DNA of 64,000 nt from Hemileia vastatrix. Lineage: Eukaryota; Basidiomycota; Pucciniomycetes; Pucciniales; Zaghouaniaceae. This document shows positions 46,636 to 56,351 of this stretch, one piece after another (within the stretch, counting starts at the first letter, position 1; the number at the start of each line of letters is the position of its first letter). Both the position numbers and the translations under genes were made by a program. The DNA is taken from NCBI GenBank assembly GCA_030280995.1, contig JASXTE010000011.1:22941817-23005816 (forward strand), in the 5' to 3' direction. The notes beneath the pieces are model-generated. The model made no database searches. It was not told the DNA's origin and was given only the letters and a program-made list of their open reading frames with translations.

Positions 46636-47563
46636 ATGAACTGCCCTACTCCCACACCCACGCCTCCACACCCTAAAGCGGATGGGGGAATAATCACACG
46701 ACAGTTTTCACAGACTTGCACGGCTTGTGAAAGCATGGAATATTTCTGTGTCGAAAGTACGGCGACTCGAGGCCCTCGCCAGAAATGCGAGTTTTGCCGT
46801 TGGCGGCAAGTGGCGTGCGATGCGTTGACGAAGAATGCGGAAATCGAAAAACGATTTACAAAAAAAAAATTTTGGGTAGTTCCGAAGACCAAAGAGGTGG
46901 TCGAAGACATTTGGGATGTCTTGATCGAAGATGAACAATCGGTGGTGGAAAATGATAAGGAGATGAACAACGAGATCTCAACCTGGGTAACCCAGGCCAC
47001 GAGTTCGAAGCGAGGTGTCGAGGAAGAGGTCGATGAATTGGTGGAGGAGGATGAAGATGAAGTCCCTGTTCCAGGGCAGGCACCCAAGAAACGTCGGGTG
47101 GTCATCGAGGACAATGAGGAAGAGAGAGAGGTAGAAGTCGAAGTGGCGCCCAGGTTATTTCTGGAGCCTGATCCCATCTTCGAGGTAAGTTTTAATTGTT
47201 TTATTTCAAGGATGAAGTTACTGATGAGTCTTGTTTTAGACATCGAATAACCTGGAAGAGCCGATTGCGGAGCCTGCGCCGGTTATACCAACTGAGGCAA
47301 ACCCTCCAGCCACGGAAGTAGTTGAAGAGCCCGAAGACACCCTGGACCAGGTGTGGTCGAAGAAACCTCGTCAAGGTCGACAAGTAAGGTTCGCGGAAGA
47401 ACTATGTGGGGAGGTCGACGCTATTATTGACGCTGCTTCCTTCGACATGGTGGAGGAGCTCTTGGAGATTGGAGAGGTGGTTCCGGTAGGAGAGGAGGAG
47501 GTATTTGATAAATGCTGGAAGGAGATAAGGGTAGTTTTGGAGAAAATGAAAAGATTGGTTTGA
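46636..47563 (+). CDS. Antisense accessory gene of gypsy A: Zn2Cys6-like nuclear protein (290 aa)
   Basis: Two exons, 46636-47184 and 47240-47563, join in frame across a 55-nt GTAAGT...TTTTAG intron. The product has six cysteines C28, C31, C38, C51, C54 and C61 with C-x2-C-x6-C-x12-C-x2-C-x6-C spacing, that of fungal Zn2Cys6 binuclear clusters. The basic residues usual between Cys2 and Cys3 are absent. An acidic block (about 129-142) and a PKKRRV nuclear-localisation-like motif (150-155) follow. The second half is Glu/Pro/Val-rich. It reads against gag-pol and has its own TATA box. Gypsy B carries a homologous but broken copy. A regulatory role is inference; it may instead bind RNA or a host protein. 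Confidence 0.8.
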
Positions 47564-48584
47564 GAAAAATTAAAAGAAAAAATTTGAAATGAAAAGGAGA
47601 TGGAAAGAAGTAGAAAAAAAAAATTGTATTTTAGTTTTATTTTATTTTTATTTTATTTTATTATTAGTATTATTTTTTTTATTGTAGGTGAATGTTGTTA
47701 ATTTTACAAGATTTGAGAGAGAGGAAAAGAAGAGAAAAAAAAGAAGTTTTAAATAAAAAATTTTAGAATTTGAAAGAAGAATTTTAAAGAAAGAAAAAAG
47801 GTTGTTTTAATTGAAGGAAGTTTTAGTGTTTTTAAAAGGAAAATTTTTATGTAAGAAAAGAGAGAGAAAAAGAAACGGTTTTGTGATTGAGATGAGTTTG
47901 TTAAATTGAGGATTTTAAATTTTTTTTTTTTTTTTTTTAAGAAATTTTAGTTTGAAAAAGAGGAGAAAGAAAAGAAAAAAACAAAGTGTAGAATTTAAGA
48001 GAGTTTGAAAAGAAGATTTATTTGTTTCGAAGAATTATTATAGGGAGATTCAGGGGTTGAAGTTAAGTTCGAGGAAATGGTCGTGCCATACAGGATTTGA
48101 TGATTCGAAGGAAAGAAAGTCTTTAAAAGAGAGAATAAATTTTTTGAAAGAGAAATTTTTGAAGAGAATTTTAAATTTAAGAAAAGAATGTATTTAAAGA
48201 ATTGAAAAAGAAAAGAAAGAAAATATTTAGAGAGATTTTATGAGTTTTTTATTTTATTTTATTATTTATGTTTATTCTATTTTATTTTATTTTATTTTAT
48301 TTTATTTTATTTTATTTTATTTAATTTAATTTAATTTAATTTTATTTTATTTAATTTAATTTAATTTAATTTTATTTTATTTAATTTTAATTTTAATTTT
48401 ATTTTATTTTATTTTATTGTATTTAATTTTAATTTTGATTTTATTTTTAGTTGGTTTTGGAGGAAATTTTATAGAAAGAGAAGAAAGAAAAAGAAGAGAG
48501 AAAAAAGAAAACAAGGCTAAGAAATTTAAGAGGTGTTTTAGATTTTAAAGAAAGAAAGAAAAGAAAATTTTAAATAAAGAAATT
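47564..48584. repeat. Strand-asymmetric purine/pyrimidine tract with (TTTTA)n
   Basis: This is about 1 kb between the converging pol and antisense gene. The plus strand is made almost only of A and G with T-runs (GAAAGAAAAG-like). A TTTTA/TTTAA pentanucleotide array lies at about 48265-48425. Gypsy B has the mirror-image tract at 59927-60839. It may hold the 3' ends of both transcripts. Confidence 0.7.
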
Positions 48585-51500
48585 TTAAGGTTTTGGTTTT
48601 AAAGGATATTTCGAATGAAAAGATTTTAGGAGTTCAGGAGCGTTGGAAACATTGATGGCTGGTTCCCAGGATGTTTTGTCTGAGTCATTGAGGAAGCCTT
48701 CCCATTCCACGAGGTATTGAAGTTTCCCCTTGCGTATTCTTGAATCAAGGATACGACTTACTTCCCACTCTAGATGATCTTCTACTTCGACCGGTTCCGG
48801 AGGGGGTTGGTTCTTGCCCGGGTATATTTCTCGAGCCAGTTCCAGGAGAGATACATGGAAAACAGGGTGAATCGCCTGCCATTTAGGAGGTAACTTGAGT
48901 CAAAATGCAGTTTTAGAGACTTCAGAGTCGATTTCGAACGGTCCCAAGCGCTTTTCAGCCAGTTTCTTTGATGGTCTTGTTGTTCGGATGTTTCGTGCAT
49001 CGAGCCATACTTTGTCGCCTGGTTTAAAGGAAGGAGCAGATTGTCGATGTTTGTCGGCCTGTTCCTTGTATCTTCGAATCGCTGATTCCAAATTTGTTTT
49101 AAGTTCTTCTTGGAGTCGTGATATAGTTCAAAGATAATGTTCCGCAGGATGATTAGTTCCTACATGAATTGAGTTGAATCGAGGATGTCGTCCATAAATG
49201 GTTTCGAAGGGAGATTGTCATGTCGAAGAATGAGTCGAGTTATTATAAGCAAATTCGGCCAATGGTAACCATGTGGTCCAATCGTCTTGTTGGTAACTGA
49301 CATACATTCAAAGATATTGTTCGAGGATTTGGTTAACTCATTCTGTTTGACCATCAGTTTCAGGGTGATAGGCCGTGGAGAGGTTCCTTGTGATATTAAG
49401 TTGTCGACACAGTTGGGTCCAGAATGTGGATACAAACAATGAGCCTCTATCTGAAATAATATCATTTGGTAAGCCGTGTTTAGAAAATACATATTCTAGA
49501 AACAATTTTGACAAATCTTCTGCTGTAGCAGTAGTAGTGGTTTTAATGAAAATAGACATTTTTGAAAATCTATCTACTATTACTAATATAGCATCAAAAT
49601 CATTAGAAATAGGAAGTTGAGAAATGAAATCCATCAATAAGGATTCCCAAGGTTTAGAGGGAATAGGAAGTGATTGAAGCAACCCATGCTTCCGGTGACA
49701 GGGAGCCTTATTCCTATTACATTTGTAACAAGCTTTTATATAGGCCTTGATTTCCCTGGTCATACCTAGCCAGAAGAAATCTCTTGCTATTAACTGGTAG
49801 GTTTTATCAACCCCAAAATGACCAGCTGATGGGGAATCATGTCGACTGTTGAAAATCCATAATTTTATCTCATTGTTGTCGGGTATGACTACTCTACCTT
49901 CGAAGACTAATAGGCCTGATTCAATACTAAATCTTTTGGCCCCTTGCTTCGAGAGTATTTTGTCTATTAACCCTAAACAATATTCGTCCTTCGACTGAGC
50001 TTCGAGGATGTTGGATAGTGGATTTCGAAAAGATTGAATTGTCATTGAATTAAGTTGATGAGTCGTTAACATTGATTCGTTGAAGATTGATTGCACATTT
50101 GCTGGGTTCTTGTCAGCAAATGTGTCCCCCCGCTGTGGGTAAACGTCATCCCAACGTGACAAGATATCTGGCACAATGCAGTTTTTTCCTGGGCGATAGG
50201 AAATAGAGAAAGAAAAATCAGACAAAAATTCAGCCCACCTGGCTTGACGCCTGGTTAACACTCTAGAAGACATGAAGTATTTCAAAGCATTATGATCTGT
50301 TAAAATTTGAAAAGGACTATCTAGGCTGAGAAGAAAAGAACACCATTTTTTAAGACAATGGATAATAGCTAAAAGCTCTTTGTCATGAATTTCATAATTT
50401 AATTCCGCGGCTATGAGTTTGCGTGACTCAAAAGCAACAGGATGAAACAAATTTGTTTCAGGATTTAATTGGGAGATGACCCCTGCAATAGCATAATTGC
50501 TCACATCTGTCTCAACTATTGTCGAGGCCGAAGGATCAAAATGCCGAAGAATTGGGGCTGTGGTGAACGCCGTTTTTAGTGCTTCGAATTCCTTTCGTGC
50601 TGTAGAAGTAAAAACAAAAGGAATATCTTTTCTAAGAAGAGAAGTAATATTGGAAATAGTTTTAGAGTAATCTTTAATAAATCTTCTATAGAAGTTTGCA
50701 AAACCCAAAAATCCTTGGAGTGATTTAATGTTTTTGGGCTCAGGCCATTCCAGGATTTTCTGGACTTTTTTGTCATCCATGACTAAACCGTCAGTGGACA
50801 ACGTAAAACCCAAAAAATCAATTGATTTGAGGTGGAATTCGCATTTATTATGCTTGGCGTAGAGACCATGATCTCGAAGACGATTTAGGACCTGTCGAAC
50901 ATGATGAATATGTTCATCCAGTGTTTTCGAGAATATTAAAATATCATCTAAATAGATGACTACAAATTGTTCAACAACATCTTGAAAGATATCATTAACA
51001 AAAGTTAGAAAAGTTGAAGGTGCGTTACATAATCCAAAAGGCATAACTAAATATTCAAAACTACCAAATCTAGTGCGCATTGCAGTTAGTGGTTCATGAC
51101 CTTCCGCAATGCGAATAAGATTGTAGGCGCCTCTAAGATCAATTTTAGAAAAGAAATTAGCACCATTGAAAAGGGTAAGAATTAATGACATGGGAGGAAC
51201 AGGATATGCATTCTTCTTTGTGACTGTGTTGAGCTTTCTATAGTCAACACACAACCTAAGACTACCGTCCTTCTTTTTTACAAAGAGGACTGGGGAGCCG
51301 GTTGGAGATTTACTGGCTCTGATGAAACCTTTGGCTACATTCTCTGCAATGTAGTCTCGAAGAACTTGAGATTCGTCCTTCGATAAAGAATAGACAGGAC
51401 CTGCCGGAGGTACTGGGCCTATTAACTCTATTTGATGGTCGTAGGGTCAATGAGGTGGTAACTTATCGGCTTTGCGGATTGAGAAAACATCGAGGAAATC

Positions 51501-52235
51501 GTGGTAGATTTCCGGTAGAGTTGATTTGATGGCTTCAACGTTTATTTGGTCGTCCTCTTCATCTTCGAGAGAATCTGTTGAGGTGATACCTGAATTGAGA
51601 GAGCAAAATTCGATTACTTCGAGGCAATTTAAATCCTCTTCGAGTGAAGTCATTGAGCTAGAAGGGTTAGACAATTGCTCATTTAAAGAAGGTACAGATG
51701 CTTGCAAGTCATCTGGCAGAGATTTGTCCTCTAGCAGGACGTTGTCAGGCGGGTTGTTTAACTCCCTATTGACCTGCATTAAAGAATCAGAAATATACTT
51801 AGAGCGTGGGGTGATCAATCCCCTAGTCCAATCAATTTTGGGATTCCAATGCGTTAAAAAGTCATGGCCAAGAATGGTATCGTCCATCCTTTGGGTGTCC
51901 AAGACTGATAATTCCCACTCGAAGGGGGGAAAATTCGGAAAGTTGAAAACCCATAAAACTTTCTTACTTACCCAATATTTGGGTTCCTCTGATTCGACCA
52001 AATAGATGGGAGTTCAATCAATATCTGTAAATGTTAGTTGAAGCTTCTCGGCAAAAGATAAACTAACAAAAGAAATTGAAGCTCCAGAGTCTATAAGACA
52101 ACTGAAGGGGATATCCTCCTTAAAAAGAATGAATCTCAAGCGGTTTAAGGCAACTCCAGTCCTTAAGACATGGAGGTTCTGTGCACTGGGAGAGATAAGA
52201 TAGTTTGCTTTGCACACAAGTAAACTATCTACTAG
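48585..52235 (-). pseudogene. Gypsy A pol: protease, RT, RNase H, integrase, chromodomain
   Basis: The -1 frame runs from the frameshift site. Protease has CLIDSGASISFV (about 52070-52110). RT has VIYLDDILIFSK (about 50940-50980). RNase H has VETDVSNYAIAG, and integrase has LMDFISQLP, IISDRGSLFV and HPETDGQTE. A C-terminal chromodomain (WEVSRILDSR...LVEWEGF, 48690-48770) ends in PLKPKP and TAA at 48585. Reading frame is otherwise kept, but single-codon TGA stops occur at 52014, 51447, 49338, and near 49314, 49218, 49127 and 48900. The long uninterrupted block 49338-51446 holds all RT and most integrase. The stops make the copy defective. Confidence 0.92.
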
Positions 52236-52241
52236 TTTTTT
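52198..52241 (-). promoter_or_regulatory. -1 ribosomal frameshift signal between gag and pol
   Basis: On minus, the heptamer A-AAA-AAC (52241-52235, phased to gag codons) is followed by the gag stop. After a 4-nt spacer comes a 9-bp stem AGATAGTTT/AAACTATCT with a 15-nt loop (52230-52198). The pol frame is -1 relative to gag and open across the site, giving LVDSLLVCKANY. All elements of canonical -1 frameshifting are present. Confidence 0.8.
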
Positions 52242-53419
52242 GACTTTGAACTAGTACCTTCTCTTTCCTTCAACTTTACACAGTCTTCCAACTTGTGCTT
52301 ACCCCCACAATACATACATAACCCATTATCTGCTCTTCTCTTCCTCTCAGTTTCTTTAAGTTCCCCTTTAGGATCCAGTACTTTGCTGATATCGCCTGGG
52401 GTTGAGCCTTTTGGTCGAGGTTTATCCTTTCCCTTATTGGGTTTGGATTGAGTAGAGGAGGATTGATTTGGTCGTGGGTGTGAAGAAGGTCCCGATTTAA
52501 AATTTAGGCCTTGAGATTTGTTGGCATATCGATGATGTTGAAGTCGTCCTTGATAAACGCCGTCAAGTTCGAGGGTTCGATCCATTAAATCCATTAAAGT
52601 AGTCATCTTCTGACTGTGAAGATTTAATTGATCCAGAATCCTCGAAGGAAGTCCTTTTTTGAAATGATACTTAAGGGCAGCATCATTCCAACCTACTCGA
52701 GTTTGAAGTGCTCTGAAGTTTGAGATATATTCAGAGGCTTTACCATTATCACTCATGCGAAGAAAATCAAGTTCAATTTCTGCGTTGTCCGTTTCATTAG
52801 GGTCCCCAAACAACGTAAAAAGTTGGTCTTCAAACTTTTCCCAATTATTGATAGGTAAGTGGGTTTCTGTCGAAGAAAGCATGAGTAGATAAGGTTCGAA
52901 CCATCTTGCTGCTTTCCCGGTTAGGAATGAAGAAGCGTAAACAACCTTTGATTGGTCGCTGTTAAAGGTTCGAGGGTCATTATGGAACAGTAGCTTGCAG
53001 GTTTGCAAGAAGGGTCGCAATCTGTCGGGGTGATCTCCGTCGAATTTGTCAGGAGATTTCATAGAAGGAGTTTTGAACTTAGATCCCTCTGAAGACGTTG
53101 GATTTGAAAGGGTTTTCATAAAAAGTCTCATGAAATCTTCCAGAGAGTTAGATGGTCCCGGTTCTGAGGATTGGCCAGAAGGGTGATTGGCAGGGGCGGA
53201 TGGTGCCTCATGCATTGTATCCTCTCCTTCTTCTTCATCACTAGAATCCTCAAAATCTTGTGGAATGTCTTCTACAGATTGAACTGAATGTTGCCGTTCC
53301 CTAAGGTCAAGTGGTTCCAAAGAGTGAGTGCGAGAAACAGACCTTGTGGCTGTTGGCCTGCCTCTAGCGCGAGCTCTAGTAGTAGTGCCCGTAGGAGGAG
53401 TGCGTTGAACAGGTGCCAT
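52232..53419 (-). CDS. Gypsy A gag (395 aa)
   Basis: The intact frame starts at the ATG at 53419. An Arg/Thr-rich N-terminus and an acidic stretch (about 55-70) precede the capsid domain (about 110-290; SPDKFDGDHPDRLRPFL and ARWFEPYLL are typical Retrotrans_gag motifs). A Ser/Lys/Pro linker follows, then a knuckle CMYCGGKHKLEDC (C-x2-C-x3-H-x4-C, one residue shorter than usual). It would form the particle and package RNA. The stop TAG sits directly after an AAAAAAC heptamer that gives access to pol. Confidence 0.92.
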   Translation of the reverse strand: MAPVQRTPPTGTTTRARARGRPTATRSVSRTHSLEPLDLRERQHSVQSVEDIPQDFEDSSDEEEGEDTMHEAPSAPANHPSGQSSEPGPSNSLEDFMRLFMKTLSNPTSSEGSKFKTPSMKSPDKFDGDHPDRLRPFLQTCKLLFHNDPRTFNSDQSKVVYASSFLTGKAARWFEPYLLMLSSTETHLPINNWEKFEDQLFTLFGDPNETDNAEIELDFLRMSDNGKASEYISNFRALQTRVGWNDAALKYHFKKGLPSRILDQLNLHSQKMTTLMDLMDRTLELDGVYQGRLQHHRYANKSQGLNFKSGPSSHPRPNQSSSTQSKPNKGKDKPRPKGSTPGDISKVLDPKGELKETERKRRADNGLCMYCGGKHKLEDCVKLKEREGTSSKSKN

Positions 53420-53475
53420 TTAAAATTTCAGAAGCACCTAAAAAGACATAGTAGTGCGAAGAATGAGAACTACGG

Positions 53476-53489
53476 AGAATTAAATTATA
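53476..53489 (-). other. Self-priming site of gypsy A
   Basis: TATAATTTAATTCT lies one base after the 5' LTR. It is the exact complement of AGAATTAAATTATA in the 3' LTR (46077-46090) and differs at one base from the 5' LTR copy. There is no TGG tRNA match. Tf1 and sushi elements prime from their own RNA 5' end in this way. Confidence 0.7.
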
Positions 53490-53490
53490 C

Positions 53491-54265
53491 TGTCACCGGA
53501 CGACCTACGCACAAGGTCGAGGATGTTCCTGTAAGTGAGATGAGGGATTTTAGAAACTTCTTCGAAGCACAGAGGAATGATTCGAGGAAATGATTTGAAG
53601 GTCACTCAAAGTAATAGCTATAGGTTCAAGGTTCGATTGAGAAGAATTATAAACTAGTTCCAAGGTAATAATAATTCTTAAATCTCACGAAGGGTTGGTA
53701 ACTCAATAATCAAAGATTTAGGATTTAGAAATGAATATTTGAGGAGGTAAAAGAAAGATACAATAATAATGATTTAACTTTTAAGGATTTACCACTATTA
53801 ATGTAAATACGATATTATAATTTAAATCTAAGGAATATCGAACCAAATACCCAACTCCTTTTATATCCTTTGTTCCTCCTCGCATTGACCTCCCTTCCAT
53901 CACAGCATTCCCGTTCCATTGACCATTACTAACATACACTTAGACCCTCTCTACTAAATATCCGTTCATGCTCAATTTGTCCCTTTTAATTAATTAACAA
54001 AACTTTAATAAAAAAAAACTACTACTATACTATTTCGTTGATCCTAGCACTGTGCGTCGCTTATTGAAAAGGACTAAGGTACCCTATTGGGAGATTGACT
54101 AATTTAGATTTAGAGTTTAGGCTAGCGCAGTTAAATAGTAAGTACACAAAGGAAAATCGCAGTTGCTATGGAGAATTGCTTTCTGCGCTTCAAGTATAGA
54201 TTTAGGACTCGATATTATTGATTTATTGAGTTAATTTCGCTTTGAGTGTCACGTGGCGCGTGACA
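53491..54265 (-). repeat. 5' LTR of gypsy A (775 bp)
   Basis: On minus, a GGATATAAAAGG box precedes the predicted transcript start by about 35 nt. The start sequence AGATTTAAATTATA pairs with the primer site at 53476-53489 with one mismatch. Confidence 0.93.
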
Positions 54266-54270
54266 AACTT

Positions 54271-55464
54271 GCAAGTACTTTCCAGTCCATAGAATTGAGG
54301 GAGAAGTGAGAGGGGAAGAAGCAGGGAAAGGGTAAGAGGTGTAGAGGGTGAAGATTCAATTTAGGAAAAGGAGAGTTGAGGGCAGATTTTGAAAGCTGTG
54401 CCATGGGATCAGACAAGGGAATGGTTATAAGTCTTGCCCAAGCTTTGCGGGCCACCATGTCTAAACGTTGTTTGCAAGGGAGAGATGCTGAATCATGGAG
54501 AAGGAGGCAAATTGGAGTGGACCGGAAACACCCAAGAGCTCTTTGAGAGGCACTGTTGTCAACAACCTGTAACATCCTTGTGGTACAAGATGCTTTCCTT
54601 AAGTTGTGCCAGACAATGGCAGAATAGTCTGTTCTAGAATGAATGAGAGAAGAAATGAGAAGTTTATATTGTCAGAGGGGGATACCCCAGCCAGATGATG
54701 CAAGTCGATGTATAGTACAGGCAGCTTGAAGGACTTTGGAAACAAGTTTAGTGCCATTGGGCTTGAAAGAGAGGGTAGAGTCAAGTTCCACTCCCAACCA
54801 CTTGATAGAGGGGGCAGGCACAAGTGGTTGACCATTGAAAATTAGGGAGGGGGGAGACTTTAAGAGGGAAAGACATTTGGTTAGTAATAACCATTTGGTT
54901 TTAGATACATCAAACACCGCTGCATGTGAACAGCCCCATGTGAGTGTCTCATCACCCAATTTCGACAGTGTGGTAGTAAATTTGTTTGGGTCCTTGTCAG
55001 CTGTAAGAAATATAATGTTGTTAATATAGCCTATAGCTAAACAGGAACTGGAGAGGGAGGGGAGAGTGAATAAAGAAGAATTGTAAATAATGTAAAGAAG
55101 AGGAGATAAAGGGGAGCCTTGGGGAAGGCCCTTAGGGAAAAAGGCATGGGGAGACTCATATGTGGAGAAAGAGATGCTAGTGTAGCAACCCTCAAGAGAA
55201 TTAGAGATCAGGCCAATCAAATCTCGAGGAAGCAGGAGTGATAGGAGAGTGTGGCAAAGCTGTGTTGTATTTACTGGTGGGAATGCACATTAGACATCCA
55301 GGGAAAGAGCACCTACAACTTTACTTTGCTGCCACTGGTCCTTTGTCTAGACAGTGAGGTGTAGTAGAGCGTCAGATGTACTTCTCTGGGGTCCCCTGCC
55401 ATAGTGAGTTTCAGGGATGAGGTTGCCTGATTCCATTTAGTAGGATAGGTGATTGATCAGTAAT
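54271..55464 (-). pseudogene. LINE-1 piece: reverse transcriptase core
   Basis: RT blocks are readable: KGLPQGSPLSPLLYI, then AIGYINNIIFL, where both Asp of the YxDD motif are Asn. The thumb follows (SIKWLGVELDSTLSF). The main open frame is 54672-55220, and the flanks are stop-interrupted. The Asp losses mean this copy cannot reverse transcribe. It is bounded by gypsy B (GTAAT) and gypsy A (AACTT). Confidence 0.85.
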
Positions 55465-56275
55465 TGTCACGCGCCATGTGACACTCGAGGCAAAAGCAGC
55501 TCATTAAATCAATAATACAGAGGTCTAAATCCATACTCAAAGCACAGAAAGCAATTCTACATAGCAACTGCGACTTTCCTTTGTGTACTCACTATTCAAC
55601 TGTGCTAGTCTAAACTCTAAATCTACATTAGTCAATCTCTCAATAGTGTGTGTTAGTCTTTTCCTCAATAAGTAACACACAGCGCAATGGTCAATGTAAT
55701 AGTCCACTAAAAGGTTTATTAAGTATCTGTGGATTATTAAAAGGGGTAGTAAGCATGGACGGAATGGTTAGTGGAGGATTAAAGGGTTGAAAGATGTTAG
55801 TGAGGAGGGTCCAGGTGTAACGGGTGTATTTTTAATGGTCTGTGGTGTGCAGAATAGTGGATGGGTATGAGGTCAATGCAAGGAGGAGTAAAGGATATAA
55901 AAGGGGTTGGGTTTTGGTTTGACATTCTTTAGAATTAAATTATAAAAACGTATATATAGTTAATAGTGGTAAAGCTTCAGGTTAAATCATTATTATTTTA
56001 TCTTTCCTTATTTTTCTCATTAATCATTTCTCAATCCTAAATCTTTGATTATTGAGTTTCCAACCCTTTGTGAGATCTAAAAGAATATTAATATTACCTT
56101 TAAATTATATTAGAATTCTTCTCAAACATATCTCAAAGCAGTAGCTCTTCCTTCATGTCATTTTCGAATCACTTCCTCGAACATTTCCTCTGTGCTTCAA
56201 AGAAGTTTCTAAACTACCCTCCTCATCCCACTTCCAGGAACACCCTTGACCTTGTGCGTAGGTCGTCCGGTGACA
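55465..56275 (+). repeat. 5' LTR of gypsy B (811 bp)
   Basis: Starts TGTCACGCGCC and ends GGTGACA. It contains TATAAAA at 55896-55902 and, 35 bp on, the predicted transcript start AGAATTAAATTATA (55931-55944). Confidence 0.93.
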
Positions 56276-56276
56276 G

Positions 56277-56290
56277 TATAATTTAATTCT
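56277..56290 (+). other. Self-priming site of gypsy B
   Basis: TATAATTTAATTCT is the exact 14-nt complement of the predicted RNA 5' end at 55931-55944. It lies one base after the LTR, in the same arrangement as in gypsy A. Confidence 0.75.
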
Positions 56291-56351
56291 CCGTAGTTCT
56301 CATTCTTTGGCACTACTACGTCCTTTTGCAAGTGTCTCTATATTTTTTAAA

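Larger units (their letters stand above)
45751..54265 (-). mobile_element. Ty3/gypsy element A (sushi/Tf1-like chromovirus)
   Basis: LTRs at 45751-46527 and 53491-54265 are flanked by a perfect AACTT duplication (45746-45750 and 54266-54270). Gag and pol lie on minus and a two-exon gene on plus beside the 3' LTR. It has a -1 frameshift signal between gag and pol and a self-priming site, both typical of the sushi/Tf1 branch. The LTRs are close to identical, so the insertion is recent, but pol contains several stops. Confidence 0.95.

Noticed and set aside
46626..47243. 205-codon minus-strand frame opposite the antisense gene
   Set aside because: Low-complexity Ser-rich shadow of the acidic region. 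It ignores the conserved intron and is not kept in B.
51526..52005. 159-codon plus-strand frame antisense to gypsy A pol
   Set aside because: It mirrors the protease-RT linker, is absent as an open frame from B, and lacks any motif or promoter. Unlike 46636-47563, it has no conserved gene structure.
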